From: an uncultured Opitutales bacterium
GTDB taxonomy: Bacteria > Verrucomicrobiota > Verrucomicrobiia > Opitutales > Intestinicryptomonadaceae
Assembly: GCA_900546565.1 (NCBI GenBank)
Contig: URDC01000001.1
Coordinates: 104,781-168,780, forward strand
DNA: 64,000 bases
Direction: 5' to 3'
Shown one piece after another: positions 16,912 through 25,795 of this stretch. The notes beneath the pieces are model-generated. The model searched no databases. It was not told the DNA's origin and worked only from the letters and a program-made list of their open reading frames with translations. Each line of letters opens with the position of its first letter. Position 1 is the first letter of the stretch. The position numbers and the translations under genes are program-made.

Positions 16912-19900
16912 TTAAACCTGTTGTCTTTTCTTGTTTCCGAACAGTTTGCGGATAACGAAGTAGAACACTGGGGTCATAAAGCAACCCAGAATCGTGACCC
17001 CAAGCATACCGTAGAGCACGCACGTTCCCAGAGGTTGGCGCAATTCGCACCCCGGCCCCGATCCGAACGCGAGCGGCACCACGCCCAAGATGAACGCCAT
17101 AGATGTCATCGCAATCGGGCGCAGACGTTGTTTTGAAGCCACTTCAATAGCGTCGTAAATGTTCTCTCCCGAGTCCTCGCGCTGCTTCGAAAACTCCACA
17201 ATCAGAATCGCGTTTTTGCACGCCAGCCCGATAAGCACGATAAACCCAATCTGCGTCATCAAGTTGTTGCTCAGCCCTCGGTAATTTATCCCCAACAGCG
17301 CGAACAGCAACACCAACGGCACAATCAGGATAATCGAAAACGGCAGCGTCCAGCTTTCATAAAGAGCCGCCAGAATCAGGAACACAAACAGCACGCAAGT
17401 AAAGAAAATATAGATAGCCGTGTTGCCCGCCTTTTTCTCCTGATACGCAAGGTCGGTCCATTCAATGTCCATTCCCGCGGGCAAAACACGCGCGGCAAGC
17501 TCCTCAATGGCCTTGATAGCCACGCCCGTGCTCACGCCGTGCGCCAAATTGCCCTGCGCTGCGGCGGTCTGATACAGGTTGTAGCGGTAAATTGCGTCGG
17601 GGCCCACAATGCGCCTAATCGACAACACCGAGCCAAGCGGCACATTTTCGCCCTTCGAATTTTGCACGCGCAACTTGTAGATGTCCGAAATGTTCGTTCG
17701 GCTCGTGCTTTCGGCTTGCGCCATAACGCGGTAGACGCGCCCGAGAATGTTGAAGTCGTTGACATACACCGAGCCCAAATTGTATTGCAACGTCTGGAAA
17801 ATCGACGTTATCGGCACATTGAGCTTCTGCGCGCGCTCTCGGTCTATGTCCAAAAACAGCTGCGGATTGCGCGCCTTGTAGTGGGCATACGCGCTCGTTA
17901 CAATCGGCATTTTGTCGATTTCGTCGGCGAGCAGACTGATGTATTTTTCCACGGCGTCCGTTCCCAGCCCGACCTTGTCTTGCAGATAAAACTTGAAGTC
18001 CGATCCCGAGCCAATCCCCGGCACCGACGCGGGAGTTACCACGTTCGTGCGCGCTTCGAGCACGTTTTCGAGCAGCTTCACGCGCACTTCCTCCATAATT
18101 TTCTCCATATCCAGACCCTCGCGGTCGCGCTTTTTGCGGTCTTCAAGACGCAGCGTGACGTCGCCCGTCTTGTCGGATTTCGTCGTCGAAACTACGTGCT
18201 TTATGCCCTTTATTCCGCCCAGAATCTTGTCGATTTTTTCCATAACCTTGTCGGTTCTTTCAAACGACGAGCTTTCGGGCATCATAATTGCGGCCTTGAT
18301 AATGCCTCTGTCCTGCTTGGGGATAAACCCCTTCGGCGTCTGCATAAACGCCTCATACGTGCAAAACAAAATTCCGCCGTAAAGCAGCAACATCAAAACT
18401 GAGAACCGCAACACGTGCCTGATTGCAATCCCATAGGCGTCCGACATCTTTTCGAAGCCGAAGTTAAATCCTCTGAAAAGCAGTCCCAGCGTATAGTGAT
18501 ACACCAAGTGCGCCAAATTCTTCTTTGCGGCGTGGTCGTGGTGGCGCATAAACAACGCGCACAGCGCGGGCGTAAGCGTAAGCGACACAACACCCGAAAT
18601 TATGGTCGACGCCGCAATCGTAATCGCGAACTGCCTGTAAAACTGTCCAGAAATGCCCGTCAAAAACGCTGTCGGAACAAACGCTGCACTCAGCACTAAC
18701 ACAATCGCAACAAGCGCGCCCTGAATCTGCGTCATCGAAATTTCCGTCGCCTTGACTGCGTCCAACCCCTTTTGCATATTGCGTTCGACATTCTCCACCA
18801 CCACGATTGCGTCGTCGACGACAATACCGATGGCAAGCACAAGCCCGAACAACGTCAAATTGTTAATCGTGAATCCGAACGCATACATGACCGCGAACGT
18901 TCCAATCAGCGAAACGGGAATCGCGAACAGCGGAATCAACGCCGCCCGCAGGTTCTGCATAAAAAGCAGCACAACCAAAATCACCAAAATCACGGCTTCG
19001 AAAATCGTCCTGTAAACCGCATTGATTGATTCGAGCGTGTATTCCGTCGTGTCATAGCCCACAACACAGTCAATCCCGGGCGGGAACGACTTTTTCATTT
19101 CCGCGACAGTCGCCTTAATCTGCTTTGCTGATTCAATCGCATTCGTCCCCGGCAACTGGTATGCCGCAAGCGAAACCGACTTCATACCGTTAAGCCGCGC
19201 TTCCGTGTCGTAGTTATAGGAACCAAGTTCGACCCGCGCAACGTCTTTGAGCTTTATAATGCGTCCGTCGGGCATAAATTTTACAATGACGTTTTCGAAT
19301 TCCGACTTAGTTTGCAGACGCCCGCGCGCATTGATTAGCAGCTCGAACGCCGCACCCGTGCGCAGCGGCGGCGCATTCAGACGCCCCGCTGCAACCTGCT
19401 TATTCTGCTCCTTAATCGCCGACACCACTTGCGACGGCGACAAATCCAATGCCTCCAACCTGTCGGGTTGCAGCCAAATTCGCATACTGTATTCGCGCAC
19501 GCCCGAGACCGTAAATTCGCTCACGCCATACACGCGCGAAAGCTTGTCCTGCATCTGCGTTATCGCATAGTTCGACAAATACACCTTGTCGCGCGAGCCG
19601 TCCGGAGAAATCAAGTTAAGCGACATAATGAAGTCCGTCGACCTCTTCTTCACCGTCACGCCCAAGTCGCGTATTTCCTGCGGCAACCGCGACGTCGCCT
19701 GATTGACGCGGTTCTGAACCAAAACCTGCGCCATATTGATGTCTGTTCCCGTCTCGAAATACACAGATATCGCCCAACTGCCGTTTGCCTGCGCCGAGCT
19801 GAACATATAAAGCATATTCTCGATGCCGTTAAGCTGCTGTTCGAGTGGAGAAATCGCCGTGTTTATAATAACCTGCGGCGACGCTCCCGAATACGTTCCG

Positions 19901-20043
19901 TATACAACCACCGACGGCGGCGCGATGTTCGGATACTGCGTAATCGACAAATTCCAGAACGACACCAGCCCGACCAGCGTGATGACAATCGAAATTACCG
20001 TCGCAAAAATCGGCCTGTGTATGAAAAAATGCGAAAAAGTCAT
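16912..20043 (-). CDS. RND-family multidrug efflux permease (HAE1, AcrB/MexF type)
   Basis: A 1043-residue inner-membrane proton antiporter that exports drugs or other toxic compounds as a trimer. It starts FIHRPIFATVISIVITLVG, the usual first helix, then FWNLSITQYPNIAPPSVVV. Twelve helices and two large periplasmic loops are evident. The proton-relay aspartates lie in TM4 (LAIGIVVDDAIVVVENVERN) and the partner lysine in TM10 (LIGLACKNAILIVEF). The periplasmic adaptor gene is directly upstream (2-bp spacing). No outer-membrane factor gene is in the window, so the pump must borrow a TolC-like channel. The substrate cannot be told. Confidence 0.95.
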   Translation of the reverse strand: MTFSHFFIHRPIFATVISIVITLVGLVSFWNLSITQYPNIAPPSVVVYGTYSGASPQVIINTAISPLEQQLNGIENMLYMFSSAQANGSWAISVYFETGTDINMAQVLVQNRVNQATSRLPQEIRDLGVTVKKRSTDFIMSLNLISPDGSRDKVYLSNYAITQMQDKLSRVYGVSEFTVSGVREYSMRIWLQPDRLEALDLSPSQVVSAIKEQNKQVAAGRLNAPPLRTGAAFELLINARGRLQTKSEFENVIVKFMPDGRIIKLKDVARVELGSYNYDTEARLNGMKSVSLAAYQLPGTNAIESAKQIKATVAEMKKSFPPGIDCVVGYDTTEYTLESINAVYRTIFEAVILVILVVLLFMQNLRAALIPLFAIPVSLIGTFAVMYAFGFTINNLTLFGLVLAIGIVVDDAIVVVENVERNMQKGLDAVKATEISMTQIQGALVAIVLVLSAAFVPTAFLTGISGQFYRQFAITIAASTIISGVVSLTLTPALCALFMRHHDHAAKKNLAHLVYHYTLGLLFRGFNFGFEKMSDAYGIAIRHVLRFSVLMLLLYGGILFCTYEAFMQTPKGFIPKQDRGIIKAAIMMPESSSFERTDKVMEKIDKILGGIKGIKHVVSTTKSDKTGDVTLRLEDRKKRDREGLDMEKIMEEVRVKLLENVLEARTNVVTPASVPGIGSGSDFKFYLQDKVGLGTDAVEKYISLLADEIDKMPIVTSAYAHYKARNPQLFLDIDRERAQKLNVPITSIFQTLQYNLGSVYVNDFNILGRVYRVMAQAESTSRTNISDIYKLRVQNSKGENVPLGSVLSIRRIVGPDAIYRYNLYQTAAAQGNLAHGVSTGVAIKAIEELAARVLPAGMDIEWTDLAYQEKKAGNTAIYIFFTCVLFVFLILAALYESWTLPFSIILIVPLVLLFALLGINYRGLSNNLMTQIGFIVLIGLACKNAILIVEFSKQREDSGENIYDAIEVASKQRLRPIAMTSMAFILGVVPLAFGSGPGCELRQPLGTCVLYGMLGVTILGCFMTPVFYFVIRKLFGNKKRQQV

Positions 20044-20044
20044 A

Positions 20045-21202
20045 TTATTTGCCAGCCTCCTTTATCCCCTTCATCACGGGCGATACTTCCTTTCCAGCAA
20101 CGGCGCGTTGCAAACCGTTAACAATAACCCTGTCGTCCGCCGTCAGGCCCTCTTCGATAATCTGCATATTGCCCACGCATTCGCCCACGCGCACAATGCG
20201 GTATTCAGCCCTATTGTTCTTGTCCACAACATACACAAAGCGGTTTACGAGGTCGGTTCCCACCGCGAGCTCGGGCACAAGCAGACATTCACGCGGCGCG
20301 CCGCCGAGCATTTGAATATTCGCAAACATACCCGGAAACAGCCTGCCGTCCTTGTTGTCGATTTCCGCCCTGAGCTCGATACTCGACGACGTAAGCGCAT
20401 TGTCTACATACGTTATCTTGCCGAAGTGCGACGGTTCTTTCTCGTCCATCAGAGTGATTTTCACGGGCGGGCCCTCGCGCTTTTCCGAACTTATCCGCCC
20501 CAAAACGCCGTTTGCCGTATATCTTATAACATCGCGTTCGCTGATTTCAAAATACGCATAAATCGTGTCCTTCGAGACCACCGTCGACATCAGCGTCGAA
20601 GCCCCGTCAATGAGGTTTCCCTCGTCCACAAGCCTGCGGCTTACATATCCCGAAATCGGCGACGTGATTTTCGTGAATTCCAAGTTCAGCTCCGCTTCGC
20701 GCAACTTCGCTTTCGCACTCATCAAAATTGCCTCCTGCGACATCACTTCGCTTTTTCGCGTTTCCAAAACTTCTTTTGAAACCGCATTAGACACATACAA
20801 TTCCTCAGCGCGTTTCAGATTGCTCTTTGCAAGCTCTATCTTCGATTCCACTTCGCGCACCGTCGCCTTGTTCGCGTCTACAATCGCCTGAAACGGACGC
20901 GCGTCGATTTCAAACAGCACGCTTCCGGCTTTCACATAGTCGCCGTCTTTGAACAGAATCTTTTCCAAATAGCCCGACACGCGCGAGCGAATCTCGACCG
21001 ATTTCTCGCCTTCCAAGCGCGCCGTATATGCGTCCCAGACTTCAATCATACGCTTTTCGGGCAGCATAACTTCGACTTTGTTGAAGACTTTCTTCTGCAC
21101 CGCTTCCTGCTTTGCAGGGCACCCGCATAACAACATCGCAGCTGCCGCGACAGCCGCCATAACCCCGACCGATTTATTCGATTTTCTAAACATTTCCATC
21201 AT
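20045..21202 (-). CDS. RND efflux periplasmic adaptor (membrane fusion protein), lipoprotein
   Basis: Adaptor that links the RND permease to an outer-membrane channel. It has an N-terminal signal with a lipobox-like AAAMLLCGC, so it is probably lipid-anchored. The mature part (about 385 residues) shows the lipoyl half-motifs RVSGYLEKILFKDGDYVKAG and LEFTKITSPISGYVSRRLV around an alpha-helical hairpin (residues ~100-170), then beta-barrel and membrane-proximal domains (LVPELAVGTDLVNRFVYVV). I use the ATG at 21202; in-frame ATGs at 21199 and 21193 are alternatives, and the sequence further upstream does not look coding. It forms an operon with the permease. Confidence 0.93.
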   Translation of the reverse strand: MMEMFRKSNKSVGVMAAVAAAAMLLCGCPAKQEAVQKKVFNKVEVMLPEKRMIEVWDAYTARLEGEKSVEIRSRVSGYLEKILFKDGDYVKAGSVLFEIDARPFQAIVDANKATVREVESKIELAKSNLKRAEELYVSNAVSKEVLETRKSEVMSQEAILMSAKAKLREAELNLEFTKITSPISGYVSRRLVDEGNLIDGASTLMSTVVSKDTIYAYFEISERDVIRYTANGVLGRISSEKREGPPVKITLMDEKEPSHFGKITYVDNALTSSSIELRAEIDNKDGRLFPGMFANIQMLGGAPRECLLVPELAVGTDLVNRFVYVVDKNNRAEYRIVRVGECVGNMQIIEEGLTADDRVIVNGLQRAVAGKEVSPVMKGIKEAGK

Positions 21203-21451
21203 ATAAAAAAAATTCCGAAAAATTGTTTCATAAAAACTCGGTTCATTCCCGCTACGCGACAAAACGCGCCGCAATCCGACAACTTCCCCGACATTGCCTA
21301 TACAAAATACACGCAACCTTTAATCAAAATATTCTTCCAACCCCTCAAAAAAAATCAACACTTTTCTGAGCCGCTGGGCGGGTCGTCCCATTGCGATATA
21401 TTCGAAAGCGCGCGATAGTGCTAATGCATAGACCACCCGAACAACAAAATT

Positions 21452-21810
21452 AGATTTTAACACGCTCCTACCGTCGCTGAGCTCTTGGCTTCGCCAATTC
21501 AACGTGAGTGCGCCTCTGGGGCAAACACAAAAGTTGCGAAGCAAGCTTTTGGGAAGAATAAAACACGAAGTGTTTTACCCGAAGGGCGACCACGTTTTAC
21601 GTGGGAAGCTTTGCCGATAGGCAAAGAGCCGAGCGAAGCGAGTGCCGAGACATTTGTGAAACAAATGCGAGTTCAAAACAGCGCGGATTTTGCGTAGCAA
21701 AACCAAGCGAGCGAGTTCAATTTAATAATCAAAAAAAAGAAGTTCCGAATGGAACTTCTTTCAGCATTATAAAAATAAATTTTGCCCCAGAGGGACGTCC
21801 TCGCCCGTTT
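21452..21810 (-). repeat. Nested palindromic element, family A copy A3, with mini-hairpin array
   Basis: Read on the minus strand, ACGGGCGAGG (21799-21808) stands 4 bp after the stop of the 21812 gene. Next come the middle arm CCTCTGGGGCAAA (21781-21793 region), an apical hairpin AAGAAGTTCC-ATTC-GGAACTTCTT (21737-21760) with a run of T's, an array of short hairpins (21526-21720), the other arm TTTGCCCCAGAGGCGCAC (21508-21525), and the conserved ~50-bp module (21452-21503). A closing outer arm is not evident. The remaining gap 21203-21451 holds no gene; near 21371 is a partial family C motif GCCGCTGGGCGGG. Confidence 0.75.
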
Positions 21811-21811
21811 T

Positions 21812-22576
21812 TTATTTGAGAGAGGCGGAACGCCACCAATCATAGTGCTCATTTTCAAGCTCCTTGACTGAGGGCATCGGATAAAACAACATTTCGCCGC
21901 CGCCGCCGATAAAGAAGCCAGAGCGAATCATTCTATACGGAAATTCGCTTGTCGTGCGCAATAAAACCTTGCTGTTCTTGCCGCCTTTTTGCGAAACCTG
22001 AATCAGGCAGTCGCGCATATGGTATTGATTCGCATAGGGCAAAACAGTGATGTCTCCATTGTAAACATCGTCTTCAAGTTCGCCAAGCTTCATATCGCAA
22101 AAGGCAATCTTGTCAAAACGCACCAAACGGTCTGACGCAGTAATTTCGCATGCGTATTGTGCGGGATTTAAAATGCTCACAACCCGCGTGCGCGACGGGG
22201 CGAGCGTCTGATACATATACGGGTGGATTTTCCGGTCGGGGACAAATTCGCCGCGCGAAAGTTTCAGAGCCTTGCCATCACTCGTGACGACATATAAATT
22301 GCCGACGGCCGAAAACGGGACGTGTTCGAGTACCCTGTAAACCGATAAATACACCGACTTGTGCGGCGAGCCGTCCGCGTGCGGCTTGCAAAGTTCTTCG
22401 AGCCTGCCTACGGGCAAATAGTCGCTTTTAAATTTCTTGTCCAGCTCGAAAAAAATCGCTTGCGAATAATTGCGCCTCAACGAACCCGTCGCAAAATACG
22501 CGCCGAATTCCTTCGGCGATAAATTCGAGGCAATCAACGCTTCGGGCGAGAGCGATAAATACAGATGAGTTTGCAT
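21812..22576 (-). CDS. Hypothetical protein of unknown family
   Basis: A 254-residue protein I do not recognise. It has no signal peptide or membrane helix. The start ATG at 22576 has GAAAGG 6-11 bases upstream and gives MQTHLYLSLSPEALIASNLS; a longer in-frame reading exists but looks non-coding. Visible features: SPKEFGAYFATGSLRRNYSQ, a FDKIAFCDMKLGELEDD segment, and a C-terminal stretch rich in Gly and aromatic residues (FFIGGGGEMLFYPMPSV). The pattern suggests a compact soluble domain. It is monocistronic, divergent from holA, and followed at once by repeat A3. Base composition matches the neighbours. Confidence 0.7.
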   Translation of the reverse strand: MQTHLYLSLSPEALIASNLSPKEFGAYFATGSLRRNYSQAIFFELDKKFKSDYLPVGRLEELCKPHADGSPHKSVYLSVYRVLEHVPFSAVGNLYVVTSDGKALKLSRGEFVPDRKIHPYMYQTLAPSRTRVVSILNPAQYACEITASDRLVRFDKIAFCDMKLGELEDDVYNGDITVLPYANQYHMRDCLIQVSQKGGKNSKVLLRTTSEFPYRMIRSGFFIGGGGEMLFYPMPSVKELENEHYDWWRSASLK

Positions 22577-22879
22577 ATAGACCTTTCGTCTTTCGTTGTT
22601 CTGACGCTTTTTGGCGATTTTTCCACAGGAAGCCCAGCCCCATATCCCGACTCTTCCAACCCAGTCCCCGCAACGCGCGCGCCATGTTGAATAACATGCC
22701 ACAAACAGAGTCGGAAGAACCGAAAAAAAAGAGCGGAACCACCGCGGAAGGAATCCTCCGTTAACGAGTAGATTATTTTCTTCCTCTCCCGATAAGTCAA
22801 CCATAAAATACGTTCCAGCCCAACCTCCACAACATAAATACACTTGAAATCGGCGCGCAAAAATCCATTTTAAAAAACT
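22577..22879. other. Divergent intergenic region, no gene seen
   Basis: About 300 bp between the minus-strand 21812-22576 gene and holA. The minus strand stays open across most of it, but the translation is Cys/Trp/Arg-rich, unlike the neighbouring proteins, and the good ribosome-binding site is at the inner ATG. One TTTTCCACA resembles a DnaA box with a mismatch, which is not significant on its own. Both divergent promoters must lie here, but I cannot identify them. Confidence 0.5.
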
Positions 22880-23989
22880 ATGGCAGCAAAAGTGTTGAAG
22901 TTGATAGTTTCCGACGACGATTTTATAGCCGCAAACCGCGCGCGCGAACTCTTCGAGGAAGAGTCTAAAACCGTCTCCGACGAAATGTCTCTCGAAATCA
23001 TCGACGCCGCAGCCGGCAAAACCGACGAGGCCGTCGACGCCTGCAAACGCATAGTTTCCGGGGCTGCTACAATGCCGCTTTTCGGCGGCAAAAAAGTCGT
23101 ATGGGCGCGCAACGTCAATTTTTTGGGCGATTCGCCCGTCTCGAAAAGCGACGCCGTCAAAGAGGCGGTCGCCGATATGGCACAGGCACTCGAAGAAATG
23201 TCGGGCGACAACGCCGTTGTCGTAATGAACGCCTCGCCCGTAAACCGCGTCAGTAAAACCCTCAAAACACTCGCCGCAATCGCGGATTTCGAAGACTACA
23301 AAACGAAGGATTCCGAAAACGCCTGCACCGACCTGCTAAAAATGGAGGCAAAAAAACTCGGCGTCAGCTTCGAGGGGGCTTCGGCGGAAACCCTTTCGGG
23401 AATAGTCGCCAACAATACCCGAATGGCATTGCAGGAACTCAAAAAACTCGCCGTCTACGTCAATTTCGAACGCCCGATTTCCGAGCGCGACGTTATCGAA
23501 ATGGTTCCGATTTTCGGCGAGGGGGATTTCTTCGGAATGGCAAACGCCTTCTATTCGGGCGACGTAGAAAAGGCATTGGGCGCATTGCGCCGGTATTTTT
23601 TCACAAATAAAACCGCATCGGCGCGCCCCATAATAACGGTTTTGCAAAAACAGAATTCCATACTCATACAAATCCGCGCACTCATGGATTCCAAAATTCT
23701 GCCGCGCACAACCTCGCCCCAGCCCAAGGGCGCAGTCGCAAACGCGGCTGAAATGTTCGGCGAATTCTACGAGGGCTCGAAACCAAAAACGCCCTACAAT
23801 CTGTTCACGCAAAACGAGTGGTACGCAGGCTCGAAACTCGCACCAGTCGCCGCCCGTTTCACACTCAAACGGCTAATCGACATTCAGATGAACTTAGTCC
23901 GCGCGTTCGAAGACCTCATTTCGCGCCCGGGCAACGACGAACCCATTATGCGCGAGTTTTTCATTCGCTCGCTCTCCGTCAGCCAGTAG
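22880..23989 (+). CDS. holA: DNA polymerase III delta subunit
   Basis: Clamp-loader subunit that opens the beta sliding clamp. It is 369 residues, typical for HolA. The AAA-like N-terminal domain begins LKLIVSDDDFIAANRARELF; MPLFGGKKVVWARNVNFL is the usual 'lFg..r.v.v....l' segment; domain III contains RPIITVLQKQNSILIQIRAL, and the collar region ends with NEWYAGSKLAPVAARFTLKR. The family is divergent, so the assignment rests on the overall pattern and length. It is convergent with pdxA 57 bp downstream. Confidence 0.87.
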   Translation: MAAKVLKLIVSDDDFIAANRARELFEEESKTVSDEMSLEIIDAAAGKTDEAVDACKRIVSGAATMPLFGGKKVVWARNVNFLGDSPVSKSDAVKEAVADMAQALEEMSGDNAVVVMNASPVNRVSKTLKTLAAIADFEDYKTKDSENACTDLLKMEAKKLGVSFEGASAETLSGIVANNTRMALQELKKLAVYVNFERPISERDVIEMVPIFGEGDFFGMANAFYSGDVEKALGALRRYFFTNKTASARPIITVLQKQNSILIQIRALMDSKILPRTTSPQPKGAVANAAEMFGEFYEGSKPKTPYNLFTQNEWYAGSKLAPVAARFTLKRLIDIQMNLVRAFEDLISRPGNDEPIMREFFIRSLSVSQ

Positions 23990-24046
23990 CCAGCCTTACT
24001 CCAATTTCTCCGCGTCCGCGGGTTGTCCACAACCCACACTCCGGAC

Positions 24047-24961
24047 TTAATAAACCATTTTTTCGGCAAGCTCAAACGCCCTCGAAAAACTGCCGTCATT
24101 GGCAATGCCTTTGCCCGCAATTCCGAACGCCGTTCCGTGGTCGGGGCTCACCCTCAAATGCGGCAAATTCATCGACACATTTACAGCATTGTCGAATTCC
24201 ACCGCTTTAAGCGGTGCGAGAGCCTGGTCGTGATACATCGAAACAATGCAGTCGAATTCGCCCTTCAACACGCGCTCGAAAACCGTGTCCGGCGGCAGCG
24301 ATACCGACAAATTCGGAAAATCCCCCCGCAGCTTTTCAAGCGCAGGATTTATCAAATCGATCTCCTCCCGCCCGATAAGCCCGTTTTCACCCGCGTGCGG
24401 GTTCAGCCCGCAGACGGCAATCCTCGGATTCTCCACACCGCGCAGTTTTTTCGCAAGCTCAGCCGACGCCCCGACGGCCCGCGCAATCTTCGCAAAGTCG
24501 AGCAGCTTCGGCACATCTTTTAGCGGGTCGTGCCACGTGACCAAGCTCACAATGAATTTCGTTCCCGCAAAACTCATCACTGGCGTTCCGCCCCAACTGT
24601 CGGCGAAAAATTCCGTCTGCCCCTGATATTCGAAGCCGACTTCGCGCATACATTCCTTCGAAATCGGCGCGGTAACGACCGCCGCAAACTTTCCCTCCGT
24701 GCAGCCGCGCGCGGCAACCTTCAACGCTTCGAACGCCACCCGCGCCCCTTCCGGACACGGACGCCCCGCAACCGCTTCAAACCCAGCATCGCCGATTGTC
24801 AACTTTCCGACCGAGTCGGGCAGGGCACTCAAAAATTTTTCGTGCCCAATCACCACGGCCGAAGACGCCTTCGCCGCGTTCTTGGATACCCACGACGCAA
24901 TTATCTCCGGCCCGACCCCCGACGGGTCGCCGACCGTTATCGCAATGGGTTTTCTGTCCAT
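24047..24961 (-). CDS. pdxA: 4-hydroxythreonine-4-phosphate dehydrogenase
   Basis: NAD-dependent oxidative decarboxylase of the DXP-dependent pyridoxal phosphate pathway. The 304 residues start MDRKPIAITVGDPSGVGPEI, the family signature. Metal-binding histidines lie in CGLNPHAGENGLIGREE, SMYHDQALAPLKAVEFDN and NLPHLRVSPDHGTAFGIAGK. It is somewhat shorter than the E. coli enzyme (329) but all motifs are present. It follows lpxA by 36 bp on the same strand, so it is probably the last gene of that transcript. Confidence 0.95.
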   Translation of the reverse strand: MDRKPIAITVGDPSGVGPEIIASWVSKNAAKASSAVVIGHEKFLSALPDSVGKLTIGDAGFEAVAGRPCPEGARVAFEALKVAARGCTEGKFAAVVTAPISKECMREVGFEYQGQTEFFADSWGGTPVMSFAGTKFIVSLVTWHDPLKDVPKLLDFAKIARAVGASAELAKKLRGVENPRIAVCGLNPHAGENGLIGREEIDLINPALEKLRGDFPNLSVSLPPDTVFERVLKGEFDCIVSMYHDQALAPLKAVEFDNAVNVSMNLPHLRVSPDHGTAFGIAGKGIANDGSFSRAFELAEKMVY

Positions 24962-24997
24962 ACCAAAACTCCGAAAAACAAAAACCGCCCACGAAAA

Positions 24998-25795
24998 TCA
25001 GTCGAGGTGGTTGTTGCCGCGCGGGACAATGTAGTGTCGGTTTTCGACAGTGAAAAATTCGAGAAACTTTCTGCCCGCCGCAGTCCGCACATTTCCCGAC
25101 TCCAAAATTGCGAGCGCATTTTTGCGCGCGGCGGGTGTTGCATAAACCTCGCTGTAAAGCCGCTTTACTTCCGCAATGTCCTCGCGGGGCATCCTGCGGC
25201 GGTTCATACCGATGAGATTAAGCCCCCCGACATTGTTGCGGGCATACGCAATCACGAAGGGCGGCACATCCAGACTCGTCGCGGAGTTGCCGCTTATAAT
25301 CACACCTTCGCCTATTCTCACGCGCTGGTGCACCATAACGCCGCCGCTGATAAACGCGTCGTTGGCCACTTTGACATGACCCGCGCACGCCGAGAAATTC
25401 GCCAAAATCACATTGTCTGCCAACACGCAGTCATGGCCGATGTGCGCGCTGGCCATAATCAGACAGTTGCGCCCGACAATCGTCGCCTTGCCTTCAAACG
25501 TCGCGCGGTGGATAGTCGCCGATTCGCGCACAACCGAACCGTCTCCGATTTCCGCAAAAGTTTCCAGCGACGCGTCGAAATGCAGATCCTGAGGGTCTCC
25601 CGCAACCACAGCGAAAGAGCAAATCCTGCATCCCGTGCCGATACGCGCCCCGCCGCACACCCGCGCGTGGGGTTCTATAACCGAGCCGTCGCCAATGCGT
25701 GCCCGCCCCTCGACGAGCGCATACGCGCCGACTTTCACACCGTCGCCCAAGACGGCGTCGGGCGAAACAATCGCAGTGGAATCAATGTTGTTCAT
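24998..25795 (-). CDS. lpxA: UDP-N-acetylglucosamine O-acyltransferase
   Basis: First enzyme of lipid A synthesis: transfers a 3-hydroxyacyl chain from ACP to UDP-GlcNAc. The 265 residues form the left-handed beta-helix of hexapeptide repeats (IVSPDAVLGDGVKVGAYALV and onward), with the catalytic His in ASAHIGHDCVLADN and GGVMVHQRVRIGEGVIISGN. The C-terminal helical part is RNNVGGLNLIGMNRRRM. The start is the ATG at 25795, lying 14 bp inside the end of the upstream gene, so the two are translationally coupled. No other lpx gene is nearby, but the 57-59 kb genes also belong to envelope lipid synthesis. Confidence 0.93.
   Translation of the reverse strand: MNNIDSTAIVSPDAVLGDGVKVGAYALVEGRARIGDGSVIEPHARVCGGARIGTGCRICSFAVVAGDPQDLHFDASLETFAEIGDGSVVRESATIHRATFEGKATIVGRNCLIMASAHIGHDCVLADNVILANFSACAGHVKVANDAFISGGVMVHQRVRIGEGVIISGNSATSLDVPPFVIAYARNNVGGLNLIGMNRRRMPREDIAEVKRLYSEVYATPAARKNALAILESGNVRTAAGRKFLEFFTVENRHYIVPRGNNHLD

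Noticed and set aside
22618..22627. Single DnaA-box-like TTTTCCACA
   Set aside because: One imperfect site (another at about 24025) without a cluster, dnaA/dnaN or an A/T-rich unwinding element; not an origin.
22577..22843. Minus-strand frame extending the 21812-22576 gene by ~89 codons
   Set aside because: The extra residues are Cys/Trp/Arg-rich and unlike the gene body; the ATG at 22576 has a good GAAAGG site.
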